A stretch of DNA of 64,000 nt, from assembly GCA_963921795.1 (NCBI GenBank), contig OY997656.1:59004795-59068794 (forward strand), given 5' to 3'. This DNA comes from Nannobrachium achirus (lineage: Eukaryota; Chordata; Actinopteri; Myctophiformes; Myctophidae). Of this stretch, positions 13,401-24,554 are shown piece by piece. The first letter of the stretch is position 1; each line of letters starts with the position of its first letter. Below the pieces are notes generated by a model. That model was not told the origin of the DNA, ran no database searches, and worked only from the letters and a program-made list of their open reading frames with translations. Position numbers and translations under genes: made by a program.

Positions 13401-15944
13401 ACTGTATGAAACCTCCATACCAGAGCAGTCTAACATGACTCTACCTACTGTATGAAACCTCCTACCAGAGCAGTCTAACATGACTCTACCTACTGTATGA
13501 AACCTCCATACCAGAGCAGAGCAGTCTAATATGACTCTACCTACTGTATGAAACCTCCATACCAGAGCAGTCTAACATGACTCTACCTACTGTATGAAAC
13601 CTCCATACCAGAGCAGTCTAATATGACTCTACCTACTGTATGAAACCTCCATACCAGAGCAGTCTAACATGACTCTACCTACTGTATGAAACCTCCATAC
13701 CAGAGCAGTCTAACATGACTCTACCTACTGTATGAAACCTCCATACCAGAGCAGTCTAACATGACTCTACCTACTGTATGAAACCTCCATACCAGAGCAG
13801 TCTAACATTACTCTACCTACTGTATGAAACCTCCATACCAGAGCAGTCTAACATGACTCTACCTACTGTATGAAACCTCCATACCAGAGCAGTCTAACAT
13901 GACTCTACCTACTGTATGAAACCTCCATACCAGAGCAGTCTAACATGACTCTACCTACTGTATGAAACCTCCATACCAGAGCAGTCTAACATGACTCTAC
14001 CTACTGTATGAACCCTCTATACCAGAGCAGTCTAACATGACTCTACCTACTGTATGAAACCTCCATACCAGAGCAGTCTAACATGACTCTACCTACTGTA
14101 TGAAACCTCCATACCAGAGCAGTCTAACATGACTCTACCTACTGTATGAAACCTCCATACCAGAGCAGTCTAACATGACTCTACCTACTGTATGAAACCT
14201 CCATACCAGAGCAGTCTAACATGACTCTACCTACTGTATGAAACCTCTATACCAGAGCAGTCTAACATGACTCTACCTACTGTATGAAACCTCCATACCA
14301 GAGCAGTCTAACATGACTCTACCTACTGTATGAAACCTCCATACCAGAGCAGTCTAACATGACTCTACCTACTGTATGAAACCTCCTACCAGAGCAGTCT
14401 AACATGACTCTACCTACTGTATGAAACCTCCATACCAGAGCAGAGCAGTCTAATATGACTCTACCTACTGTATGAAACCTCCATACCAGAGCAGTCTAAC
14501 ATGACTCTACCTACTGTATGAAACCTCCATACCAGAGCAGTCTAACATGACTCTACCTACTGTATGAAACCTCCATACCAGAGCAGTCTAACATGACTCT
14601 ACCTACTGTATGAAACCTCCATACCAGAGCAGTCTAACATGACTCTACCTACTGTATGAAACCTCCTACCAGAGCAGTCTAACATGACTCTACCTACTGT
14701 ATGAAACCTCCATACCAGAGCAGTCTAACATGACTCTACCTACTGTATGAAACCTCTATACCAGAGCAGTCTAACATGACTCAACCTACTGTATGAAACC
14801 TCCATACCAGAGCAGTCTAACATGACTCTACCTACTGTATGAAACCTCCTACCAGAGCAGTCTAACATGACTCTACCTACTGTATGAAACCTCCATACCA
14901 GAGCAGTCTAACATGACTCTACCTACTGTATGAAACCTCCATACCAGAGCAGTCTAACATGACTCTACCTACTGTATGAAACCTCCATACCAGAGCAGTC
15001 TAACATGACTCTACCTACTGTATGAAACCTCCATACCAGAGCAGTCTAACATGACTCTACCTACTGTATGAAACCTCTATACCAGAGCAGTCTAACATGA
15101 CTCTACCTACTGTATGAAACCTCCATACCAGAGCAGTCTAACATGACTCTACCTACTGTATGAAACCTCCATACCAGAGCAGTCTAACATGACTCTACCT
15201 ACTGTATGAAACCTCCATACCAGAGCAGTCTAACATGACTCTACCTACTGTATGAAACCTCCATACCAGAGCAGTCTAACATGACTCTACCTACTGTATG
15301 AAACCTCCATACCAGAGCAGTCTAACATGACTCTACCTACTGTATGAACCCTCTATACCAGAGCAGTCTAACATGACTCTACCTACTGTATGAAACCTCC
15401 ATACCAGAGCAGTCTAACATGACTCTACCTACTGTATGAAACCTCCATACCAGAGCAGTCTAACATGACTCTACCTACTGTATGAAACCTCCATACCAGA
15501 GCAGTCTAACATGACTCTACCTACTGTATGAAACCTCCATACCAGAGCAGTCTAACATGACTCTACCTACTGTATGAAACCTCCATACCAGAGCAGTCTA
15601 ACATGACTCTACCTACTGTATGAAACCTCCTACCAGAGCAGTCTAACATGACTCTACCTACTGTATGAAACCTCCATACCAGAGCAGTCTAACATGACTC
15701 TACCTACTGTATGAAACCTCCATACCAGAGCAGTCTAACATGACTCTACCTACTGTATGAAACCTCCATACCAGAGCAGTCTAACATGACTCTACCTACT
15801 GTATGAAACCTCCATACCAGAGCAGTCTAACATGACTCTACCTACTGTATGAAACCTCCATACCAGAGCAGTCTAACATGACTCTACCTACTGTATGAAA
15901 CCTCCATACCAGAGCAGAGCAGTCTAATATGACTCCACCTACTG
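4406..15944. repeat. 46-bp minisatellite, about 250 copies
   Basis: Tandem units of 46 bases containing ACTCTACCTACTGTATGAAA and ACCAGAGCAGTCTAACATG run without interruption for 11.5 kb. Units differ mainly at one site (CCTCCATACC, CCTCTATACC or the shortened CCTCCTACC), with rarer marks such as ACTCAACC, AACATTACT and a GAGCAGAGCAG insertion. The array lies 5' of the first visible wdr44 exon, so presumably in an upstream intron. Short open frames come from the repeat and are not genes. Indels cluster at 8770-9125. Confidence 0.98.
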
Positions 15945-17252
15945 TATGAAACCTCCTACCAGAGCAGACTCTACCTACTGTATGAAACCTCCTACCAGAG
16001 CAGACTCTACCTACTGTATGAAACCTCCTACCAGAGCAGACTCTACCTACTGTATGAAACCTCCATACCAGAGCGGACTCTACCTACTGTATGAAACCTC
16101 CATACCAGAGCAGACTCTACCTACTGTATGAAACCTCCTACCAGAGCAGACTCTACCTACTGTATGAAACCTCCTACCAGAGCAGACTCTACCTACTGTA
16201 TGAAACCTCCTACCAGAGCAGACTCTACCTACTGTATGAAACCTCATACCAGAGCAGACTCTACCTACTGTATGAAACCTCATACCAGAGCAGACTCTAC
16301 CTACTGTATGAAACCTCCTACCAGAGCAGACTCTACCTACTGTATGAAACCTCCATACCAGAGCAGACTCTACCTACTGTATGAAACCTCCATACCAGAG
16401 CAGACTCTACCTACTGTATGAAACCTCCTACCAGAGCAGACTCTACCTACTGTATGAAACCTCCTACCAGAGCAGACTCTACCTACTGTATGAAACCTCC
16501 ATACCAGAGCAGACTCTACCTACTGTATGAAACCTCCTACCAGAGCAGACTCTACCTACTGTATGAAACCTCCTACCAGAGCAGACTCTACCTACTGTAT
16601 GAAACCTCCTACCAGAGCAGACTCTACCTACTGTATGAAACCTCCTACCAGAGCAGACTCTACCTACTGTATGAAACCTCCTACCAGAGCAGACTCTACC
16701 TACTGTATGAAACCTCCTACCAGAGCAGACTCTACCTACTGTATGAAACCTCCTACCAGAGCAGACTCTACCTACTGTATGAAACCTCCATACCAGAGCA
16801 GACTCTACCTACTGTATGAAACCTCCATACCAGAGCAGACTCTACCTACTGTATGAAACCTCCTACCAGAGCAGACTCTACCTACTGTATGAAACCTCCA
16901 TACCAGAGCAGACTCTACCTACTGTATGAAACCTCATACCAGAGCAGACTCTACCTACTGTATGAAACCTCCATACCAGAGCAGAGCAGTCTAATATGAC
17001 TCTACCTACTGTATGAAACCTCTATACCAGAGCAGACTCTACCTACTGTATGAAACCTCCATACCAGAGCAGACTCTACCTACTGTATGAAACCTCTATA
17101 CCAGAGCAGACTCTACCTACTGTATGAAACCTCCATACCAGAGCAGACTCTACCTACTGTATGAAACCTCCTACCAGAGCAGACTCTACCTACTGTATGA
17201 AACCTCCTACCAGAGCAGACTCTACCTACTGTATGAAACCTCCTACCAGAGC
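15945..17252. repeat. 36/37-bp derivative of the same minisatellite, about 36 copies
   Basis: The unit has lost the TCTAACATGA segment, so GAGCAGACTCTACC is now continuous, giving 36 bases (CCTCCTACC type) or 37 bases (CCTCCATACC type). The 36-base unit is a multiple of three, so it reads as an open 12-residue repeat (MKPPTRADSTYC). I regard this as accidental, because 37-base units break the frame. One full-length-type unit with TCTAATATG is embedded at about 16976-17010. Confidence 0.97.
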
Positions 17253-17262
17253 AGTGCAGTTG

Positions 17263-17312
17263 GAATAGGGATGGGACGATACGCAATATTATCGTTTATC
17301 GTGATAAAAAAA
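17263..17312. mobile_element. End fragment of a TAGGGATGGGACGATA-type MITE
   Basis: The TAGGGATGGGACGATA terminus plus AATATTATCGTTTATCGTGA matches the complement of the right end of the complete element at 18932-19322. No partner terminus was found nearby. Confidence 0.5.
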
Positions 17313-17639
17313 CACTCACAACTAGAAGAAGTGCTCTTCCGAGCACAGGTCTCCACCAGCCACGCGTCCTGGTGGTGTTATAATAGGCCAATGTAAAAAG
17401 GGTGGCATGTGTTCTTCACCAATCTTAGGCCTTTCATGGCGCCACCATGAGAATGATTTGAAAATTTTGTAGTGTAATTTCTTCCTTGGCCTTTTGCGAA
17501 TGTGCATGCACAATTTCATTACAATTGCACGCTGTGTTTGATTTGAGGCATTTTGTTCGAAACGGATCAATCCTGCAAAGTTTGGAGGCCAATCTTAGCC
17601 AATCAGGATGGAAAATGTAATATGGGACAGATCCGTCTT

Positions 17640-18130
17640 GATCATATGACTGTAATACCAAATATTATTGTATTTTATATCATTTTTATTGTTGATTCGT
17701 CACCTTTACAACAAGGTACAGTTTGTAAGCATCGGGCATTCGAGGCATGAGCTACACAGCCAAACGTTTGGGTAGCGCCGACCAATTATTTGCCAAAATG
17801 GCTTGCAATGCAAAATGTGCCAACATTCGGTCCATTATTCCCCCCCTTTAATTATGCCGAATGGTATTTTCTTTGATATCATTGTTATCGTTGATTTGTC
17901 AGTCACCTTTACAACGAGGTACAGCTTGTAAGGATCTGGCATTCGTGGAATGAGCAACACAGGCAAACACCAAAAGAACAGTATTGCAGGCCTGCCAGGC
18001 CATTTTGGAGGGGCGCTACCCACACGTTTAGCTGTGTTGCTCATCCTTAATTATGCCAAATGGTATTGTGTTTGATATCATTGTTATCGTTGATTTTTCA
18101 CCTTTACAACGAGATTCAGCTTGTAAGGAT
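17640..18130. repeat. Three diverged direct repeats of about 195 bp
   Basis: The motif TTGATTTGTCA...CACCTTTACAACGAGGTACAG, followed by CTTGTAAGGATC and GAATGAGCAACACA, occurs at about 17690, 17885 and 18085. Spacing is regular (about 195-200). The repeats are diverged and no protein was recognised. They end about 200 bases before exon 1. Confidence 0.6.
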
Positions 18131-18339
18131 TGAGTAGGTTTCTGCCCAATCCAGTGTCATAACAGAACACAGACATCTTCTTTCCTCGTGTTGCACCTTT
18201 GGGAGAAAATACTGTAATTCGCCTTTTGAAAATAAATATTGATTGAACCGTTTCAAGATAAAAAAAAAGATGGGTTTTCAATTCATTAATTTCTCCATGT
18301 CAGAGACATCTTCTAAACTGTTGCTCTTTTGCCTTTCAG

Positions 18340-18373
18340 GTCACCTGCAAAGTTTGTCATTCCATCGAGTCAG
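18340..18373 (+). CDS. wdr44: wdr44 exon 1 of visible part (34 bp)
   Basis: A small exon encoding SPAKFVIPSSQ after one base that completes a codon from an exon outside the visible set. The acceptor is a clear pyrimidine tract (TTGCTCTTTTGCCTTTCAG) and the donor is CAG/GTAGGT. The peptide aligns with the vertebrate WDR44 N-terminal segment of the form VGSPGKVGLSTF, which lies shortly after the FFAT-like EEFYDAPED motif. The exon exits in phase 0, as the next exon needs. The call is inference from short similarity plus good splice sites. The alternative is a chance microexon. Confidence 0.62.
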
Positions 18374-18931
18374 GTAGGTTGATTACACATCAGTGGGTTG
18401 AATGATGAACAAAGCCTGTTCTTAGACTAAAGGTAGTCTGGGATCACTTCACTTTTCGGGGGTTGTAACCGGTCTGGAATGGAAACCACAACACGTCATG
18501 TTGTAGTACTCAAAGACTACAATTTGCCGGAAAGATCAAACCAGATTCAGTTTTAACCCAAACTATTCCCCTGCGCTCAAGGACATACTTTTAGGGCCTA
18601 CCTAATAAACTCCTTGATGCGGAGCAGTTTTGCTTTTGAAAAATTAGTTTGGTATATGCATCTTTTAGTCCAACTCTTAGCGACTGGCAAGACTACACTA
18701 GGCTACTGGAGCATTTTAATAGGGATTTGGGAAACAAACAGGGGGAACAAAAATCAAAGCATCGCCGCTTCTTCTAGTGGTTTCTGCGCTTTAAGCGGAA
18801 ACCAAACGGACTGTTGTGAACGAAGCCTGGCAGGCGAGGTTAGACTAAAGATAACCTGTTATGATATCGTTCATGTCAGGCAGAAAACTCACATCTCCAT
18901 GTTTTACGTCCTACGTGATCACAGTACAGCG

Positions 18932-19322
18932 TAGGGATGAGACGATATGAAAACTTCATACCACGATTATTGTGACAAAAGAAATCACGATTTACGATAT
19001 TATCGCGATAATCAAAAACCATTATTCTGGGGTGGAACATTTGCCAAAAAATAGCCGATCTACAAGCGCTGCGATGTGTTGTGAGCTTGTAAAAAGACAT
19101 TTGATAGAGTGAAAAAAAGACTGTATCAAGTACGTATATTATAAGTACCTTTTACCAGAGGGTTTAAATGGTACCAGATATGCAGCTCTGCATATAAAAG
19201 GTGAATTGATCCCAGTGCATGACGGAGGACGATGTCACGATAAATTAAATCTCCACGATACGATTATCGTGAGTGTTTTTTTATTATAATAAACGATAAT
19301 ATCGCGTGTCGTCTCATCCCTA
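18932..19322. mobile_element. hAT-type MITE, TIR TAGGGATGAGACGATA
   Basis: A complete 391-bp element. The ends TAGGGATGAGACGATA and TCGTCTCATCCCTA are flanked by an 8-bp duplication GTACAGCG (18924-18931 and 19323-19330). No coding capacity. The interior contains a degraded core hairpin at 19045-19092. Confidence 0.88.
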
Positions 19323-19330
19323 GTACAGCG

Positions 19331-19392
19331 TCAAAAGTAGCAGATCCACAAGCTCGAAGCGCGGTGTTTTGAGCTTGTCAATTTCCGCTGTT
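19331..19392. repeat. Degraded core hairpin
   Basis: AGCAGATCCACAAGCTCGAAGCGC on the left and GAGCTTGTCAATTTCCGCTG on the right form an imperfect inverted repeat. It sits directly after the target duplication of the preceding MITE. Confidence 0.5.
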
Positions 19393-19673
19393 TATTTGTA
19401 TTTTAATCCTTAAAAGTTTACTTTTTTTCGACATGAGGTTTTCCACCTGACAGAGAGGTTTTCTCCTAACATAAATCTCTTCTATCTCAACCAGTTTTCC
19501 TCTAGTAGTGTAAACCCTCTCTCCGGTGATTATGCTTGAAACACAGAAATATTGTCGCAACAACAACCTCCCAGCTGACCGTCACATTCCTGCTGGGTTC
19601 CGTTGATCAAGGGAACGAACCGCGTGAACCCTGCTACTATGGTGTCCTTGTTCTGAGGTCGGCGTTAGGCGGG

Positions 19674-20660
19674 AATAGCAGATCTACAAGAGTGCCGCGC
19701 TGCGAGCTCGTAGATATGCAATTTTTTTGAAAAATCTTCCCCATGTCTTTGAATATCTTCTAAATCCTTCTAAGGTTAAAAAAAAAGGAAATGTGTATAT
19801 TTATGTGTTTCTATGTCCGTGGTTCTCAAACATTTTCATGTCAAGGACCCCTAGAACAGGGGTTTTCAAAGTGGGTGACGGGGCACCCTGGGGTGCCGTG
19901 ACGGCAGTCCAGGGGTGCCGCAAGGTAATTTGATAATATTTGGAATTTATTTGGACACTTGAAAAAACATTTAGTATCATTTTAAACTTGAAGTACAAAG
20001 TTATTTTCAGTCAGTTCTAACCGAAATGGCTGTTATCTCAACATTTTCCTCGCAACATGATCAATAAAATATCGTCACTGTCGGGCAGAAACCTCGTATC
20101 TCCAAGTTTCAAATGTGTACGTCTTTTGGTAAAGCAAAGCCCTGCTTCATCATACAAGACTGTCGCACAAAACTAGTGAAAACAGCCGCGATCTACAAGC
20201 ACACAGGCATTGTGTGCTTGTAGATCTGCTGTTTTCACTAGTTTAGTACATTTTATAGATGATAAATACAAAACGAACGGTTTTGGACATACAAGGTTTC
20301 CACCCGACAACGACGATATGCTATAAATATTAGGTGCTGGGAGTGAAAACTATAATGTAGGGGTGCCTCGGATTAAAAAGAATATTCATGGGGTGCCCTG
20401 AGAGAAAAAAGCATGAAAACCCCGGCCCTAGAATTATATGTAGCTTATTTGTCCGCTGACCCCCGTCTCGAAATATTATGTTCCAGGGACCCCCCAGAAG
20501 CAAATATTTGACTTATAAATGTTTGCTTTGAAAAAAAGATATATTCAAAGTTTTGCAAAAGATTTCATGATTAAAAAAAAAGAAAAAGAAAAAAGCAGAT
20601 CTACAAGCTCACTCGGTGCCGCGCTGTGAGCTTGTATAATCTGCTATTTATTTAATAGTT
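19674..20660. mobile_element. TTAA-family palindromic MITE split by a hAT insertion
   Basis: Two parts (19674-19856 and 20426-20660) together resemble the TTAA-family element seen intact at 54050-54649. The shared parts are an internal hairpin (19676-19722), the phrase TGGTTCTCAAACATTTTCATG, the GACCCCCGTCTCGAAATATT block and a second hairpin (20594-20650). The hAT element at 19857-20425 interrupts it. The outer ends are not sharply defined. Confidence 0.6.
19857..20425. mobile_element. hAT element, TIR CAGGGGTTTTCAAA
   Basis: A 569-bp non-autonomous hAT. The left end is CAGGGGTTTTCAAAG, the right end CATGAAAACCCCGG, and the perfect 8-bp target duplication is CCCTAGAA (19849-19856, 20426-20433). 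The interior holds a core hairpin at 20164-20243 whose symmetric arms extend into AAACTAGTGAAAACAG. An inverted relative is at 22107-22574. Confidence 0.88.
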
Positions 20661-20741
20661 AAACTATAAAATAATGACTAATGTAAGAATGCGTAATATT
20701 GTCTTGAAGCATCCAGTGTTGTTGTTTATGTTGGAGTGCTG

Positions 20742-21250
20742 CAGTGTTGTTTTTGACAGCAAACTTTAGTAGATTTAGTCATAATTTAGTCACCTGAAAG
20801 GTTTTAGTTTTAGTCTAGTTTTAGTCAACTAAATATCATACGATTTTAGGTGACTAAATCTTCAGTTGACTTAGTCAACTAAAATGCATTTTGGCAGGCC
20901 TTGATGGCATCGTAATGACTGATTTGACACTTGGTTGCGTGCTGAAAATAGCAGATCTACAAGCTCACAACGCGTCACAGTGTGACGCGTTGTGAGCTTG
21001 CAGATCTGCTATTTTCAGCACGCAACACCGGAGAGCAACCAAACATAAAATGACTCTCTTCTCCACCAGTCCCTCCCCAACATTTTAGTCTAGTTTTTAT
21101 TTTGTTGACAAAATTGTCAATATATTTAGTCTTAGTTTTAGTCATCACAGCTTAGTTTCTATTTCGTTTTTATTTAGTTTTCGTCACTGAAAAAAAACGC
21201 AGTCGTCAAACATTTTTTTGTCTTAGTTTTAGTCGACAAAATCAACACTT
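20742..21250. mobile_element. hAT-type MITE, TIR CAGTGTTGTTTT
   Basis: A 509-bp element rich in TTTTAGTC motifs. The ends CAGTGTTGTTTTTG and AAATCAACACTT are flanked by GAGTGCTG (20734-20741, 21251-21258). It carries a perfect hairpin at 20938-21026 with arms extended through GCGTGCTGAAAATAGC. A sister copy, missing most of the left hairpin arm, is at 55017-55516. An empty-site relative (TTGGAGTGCTGTC) lies at 21690-21702. Confidence 0.88.
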
Positions 21251-21270
21251 GAGTGCTGTCAGACCCTGCA

Positions 21271-21670
21271 TAGGGCTGTCACGATATGACATTTTACATG
21301 ACGATTAATTGTCACTCAAATAATTGGCGATTAACGATTTAATTGTGTTTTTGTCGTTGACAATTACATTTCTGTTTGGCTTTTAGGCTTTGAAGTTGTA
21401 CATGGCAGATATGACACATAACCTAAATATACAAAGACATTACTGACATATTTGACAACTTACTACTTAAAAAATAACTTTGATAGTGGAAATAGCCGAT
21501 CTACAAGCTCACAACGCGTCGCAATGCGACGCGTTGTGAGCTTGTAGATCGGCTATTTCCACTATCTCTGACATTTTTCAACATTCACGATTATGACGAT
21601 TATGACAAAATAATTGCGATAATGTCAAATAATCACGATTAGACGATTATGTAATAATTGTGACAGCCCT
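21271..21670. mobile_element. hAT-type MITE (TAGGGCTGTCAC family) with intact hairpin
   Basis: The ends TAGGGCTGTCACG and TTGTGACAGCCCT are present and the interior matches 2333-2693 in reverse orientation. It contains the most perfect core hairpin of the window (21475-21561), with arms GATAGTGGAAATAGC and GCTATTTCCACTATC and centre CGCGTCGCAATGCGACGCG. From 21671 to 22106 I see only unique-looking intron sequence. Confidence 0.85.
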
Positions 21671-22106
21671 CCAGTGATGTTGTTTACGTTGGAGTGCTGT
21701 CGGCCCCTGCCCTAGTGTCCCAGTGTAGCAGAGAGAGGGATTTAAGAGCCATTAAACTGTCATGCATTTCACAGGAAAACACAGCACACATTATGTACTG
21801 TAGAAAAACTGTAAACATCCAGAAGTACTCTGTGTTGCCTTCCTCACTGCGTGCAACCAGAACGACTGGTTTACCTGTTTGTTGAGTCATGGAAAATCAG
21901 CCCAATAAAAAAGCTCCCAGTCTGTTAACCTAGAAAAACATTGTAGCCTGTAAGCACTGAAGCAATCCTGGTGCACTGAAACCTCTTTAAAGTTGCATGA
22001 AACCCCTAGGGCCAGTTTCTGGAGTTCTTTTTATTACGTTTCAACTGAAAAATAATAAAGAATGCCAGGTTGTGTCGAAGGTGCAAGCAAAGACAGTAGT
22101 GTAAGA

Positions 22107-22574
22107 CAGGGGTTCCCAAACCTTTTTATATCAGGTCACCCCATGAATATTCTTTTTAATCCGAGGCACCCCTACATTATAACTTTCACTCCCAGCACCT
22201 TATATTTATAGCATATCTTCGTTGTCGGGTGGAAACCTTGTATGTCCAAAACCGTTGGTTTTGTATTCATCATCTATAAAATGTACTAAACTAGTGAAAA
22301 GAGCAGATCTACAAGCTTGTAGATCGACAGTCTTGTATGATGAAGGGCAAAAGTGACAATATTTTAGTGATTATGTTGCGAGGAAAACGTTGAGATAACA
22401 GCCATTTTGGTTAGAACTGACTGAAAATAACATTGTACTTCAAGTTTAAAATGATACTAAATATTTTTTCAAGTGTCCAAATAAATTCCAAATATTATCA
22501 AATTATCTCACGGCACCCCTGGACTGCCGTCACGGCACCCCAGGGTGCCCCGTCACCCACTTTGAAAACCCCTG
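22107..22574. mobile_element. hAT element, inverted relative of 19857-20425
   Basis: It begins CAGGGGTTCCCAAACC and ends TTTGAAAACCCCTG, with an imperfect 8-bp duplication (GTGTAAGA and GTCTAAGA). The internal hairpin (about 22285-22325) is collapsed to a short AGATCTACAAGCTTGTAGATC palindrome. Confidence 0.82.
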
Positions 22575-22627
22575 GTCTAAGAGTTGGGTCACCTAAATCT
22601 GAAATCTACAAAATCCTAGTGTAGTCT

Positions 22628-23695
22628 AAGGGACGGCAGGGGCTCAGGAGGCCGCTTGGGAACCAGAAGGTTCCCAGTTGGATCCCAGGCTCCCCCAGAG
22701 TGTTGAAGAGTCCTTGAGCAAGACTCTGAACCCCTAACTGCTCCTGATGAGCAGGTTGGTGTTAATTATCAAGACTCTGAACCCCTAACTGCTCCTGATG
22801 AGCAGGTTGGTGTTAATTATCAAGACTCTGAACCCCTAACTGCTCCTGATGAGCAGGTTGGTGTTAATTATCAAGACTCTGAACCCCTAACTGCTCCTGA
22901 TGAGCAGGTTGGTGTTAATTATCAAGACTCTGAACCCCTAACTGCTCCTGATGAGCAGGTTGGTGTTAATTATCAAGACTCTGAACCCCTAACTGCTCCT
23001 GATGAGCAGGTTGGTGTTAATTATCAAGACTCTGAACCCCTAACTGCTCCTGATGAGCAGGTTGGTGTTAATTATCAAGACTCTGAACCCCTAACTGCTC
23101 CTGATGAGCAGGTTGGTGTTAATTATCAAGACTCTGAACCCCTAACTGCTCCTGATGAGCAGGTTGGTGTTAATTATCAAGACTCTGAACCCCTAACTGC
23201 TCCTGATGAGCAGGTTGGTGTTAATTATCAAGACTCTGAACCCCTAACTGCTCCTGATGAGCAGGTTGGTGTTAATTATCAAGACTCTGAACCCCTAACT
23301 GCTCCTGATGAGCAGGTTGGTGTTAATTATCAAGACTCTGAACCCCTAACTGCTCCTGATGAGCAGGTTGGTGTTAATTATCAAGACTCTGAACCCCTAA
23401 CTGCTCCTGATGAGCAGGTTGGTGTTAATTATCAAGACTCTGAACCCCTAACTGCTCCTGATGAGCAGGTTGGTGTTAATTATCAAGACTCTGAACCCCT
23501 AACTGCTCCTGATGAGCAGGTTGGTGTTAATTATCAAGACTCTGAACCCCTAACTGCTCCTGATGAGCAGGTTGGTGCCAAGCATGGTTTCCTCTGACAT
23601 CGCTGTATGAATGTGTGAGTGAATGGGTGAATGTAACATCACAATCGATGTAAAATCTCTGGATAAAGGCACTATATACAGTAGATACAGTAGAT
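22628..23695 (+). mobile_element. tRNA-derived SINE expanded by an internal minisatellite
   Basis: The head has a degenerate B-box-like AGTTGGATCCC. The body reads through TGAAGAGTCCTTGAGCAAG and TGAATGTGTGAGTGAATGGG to GATAAAGGCACTATATA, the arrangement of a widespread teleost SINE. The centre has been stretched by the 51-bp array at 22721-23577. Confidence 0.7.
22721..23577. repeat. 51-bp minisatellite, 17 near-identical copies
   Basis: The unit contains AGACTCTGAACCCCTAACTG and CTCCTGATGAGCAGGTTGG. Spacing is exactly 51 bases from 22721 to 23537 (16 full steps), and I saw no sequence differences between copies. The seed lies inside the SINE body; the added segment is TTAATTATCA. Confidence 0.97.
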
Positions 23696-23873
23696 ACACC
23701 ATTTAGTCTCTCATCAATATAATAATATATTTCCCAGCACCAGTCTTGTTGTGACTGTGAGTTTTATTCCATTTCTTGCTGTATGAGGTGTGGCCAATAA
23801 ATGGAACATGACCGTTTCTGCCCCGTAGCTTGTGATTGTACCCTAACAGCCCCCCCCCCCTCCCCTCCTGCAG

Positions 23874-23957
23874 AGAGCGGTGAACCCAGCACCACCACCA
23901 GAGGCCACTGTTGGACCACCAGCTCCAAACCACTCCCACACTGATGATTCCCTTCAG
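23874..23957 (+). CDS. wdr44: wdr44 exon 2 (84 bp, possibly longer)
   Basis: The frame reads RAVNPAPPPEATVGPPAPNH then SHTDDSLQ, entering and leaving in phase 0. The acceptor is a very C-rich tract ending CTCCTGCAG. The donor at 23958 is GTAAAC. The last 30 bases are the first copy of a 33-bp array. If the final unit's donor (24123, GTCTGG) were used, the exon would end at 24122 and stay in frame. No named domain is present; this stretch is poorly conserved in WDR44. Assignment rests on phase compatibility with the exons on both sides and on position just before the IIDSIIEESQ exon. Confidence 0.62.
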
Positions 23958-24122
23958 GTAAACCACTCCCACACTGATGATTCCCTTCAGGTAAACCACT
24001 CCCACACTGATGATTCCCTTCAGGTAAACCACTCCCACACTGATGATTCCCTTCAGGTAAACCACTCCCACACTGATGATTCCCTTCAGGTAAACCACTC
24101 CCACACTGATGATTCCCTTCAG
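23928..24122 (+). repeat. 33-bp exon-edge minisatellite, 6 copies, each with a splice donor
   Basis: Six units of AACCACTCCCACACTGATGA plus TTCCCTTCAG; the first five are followed by GTA and the last by GTC. The period is 33, a multiple of three, and the frame (NHSHTDDSLQV) stays open across all copies. Five units carry the donor CAG/GTAAAC. The array therefore offers six alternative in-frame exon ends. Confidence 0.95.
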
Positions 24123-24337
24123 GTCTGGCTTTCATTGATTGAATATTTTATTAGACAGAAATGCAAGACAGCACAAGTTCAGTCAAAAACACTTTTGTCT
24201 AAAAGGATTGCACCAAAAAAGTCCTTGGGTCTTTATTTATTTGGGGGTCTCCTGTGAGAACGGGGAGGTTTTTTATATTAATATATTTATATTAATATAT
24301 ATTCATATATTTATATTCATATTATATTATTGTTCAG

Positions 24338-24554
24338 ATCATTGACAGCATCATCGAGGAGTCTCAGATGGGGGTGTTTTTATATTAATATATTTATATT
24401 AATATATTTATATTAATATATTTCAGATCATTGACAGTATCATCGAGGAGTCTCAGATGGGGGTGTTTTTATATTAATATATTTATATTAATATATTTAT
24501 ATTAATATATTTCAGATCATTGACAGCATCATCGAGGAGTCTCAGATGGGGGTG
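24338..24554 (+). repeat. Three partial upstream copies of the exon 3 start
   Basis: The first 39 bases of exon 3 (IIDSIIEESQMGV) with their TTCAG acceptor are repeated at 24338-24376, 24427-24465 and 24516-24554, before the true exon at 24591. Each is followed by AT-rich (TATATTAATA)n intron sequence. Use of any early copy would reach a TAA within four codons after GGGGTG. Confidence 0.93.

Noticed and set aside
4406-17252. CRISPR-like regular array
   Set aside because: Units are contiguous tandem repeats with no unique spacers, in a vertebrate intron.
15946-17396. Open frames encoding MKPPTRADSTYC or YETSYQSRLYLL repeats
   Set aside because: They arise from the 36-bp minisatellite unit being divisible by three. 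They break at every 37-bp unit and have no splice or start context.
23703-24135. Minus-strand frames with GVVYLKGIIS or GNHQCGSGLPE repeats
   Set aside because: Antisense shadows of the 33-bp array that belongs to wdr44 exon 2 on the + strand.
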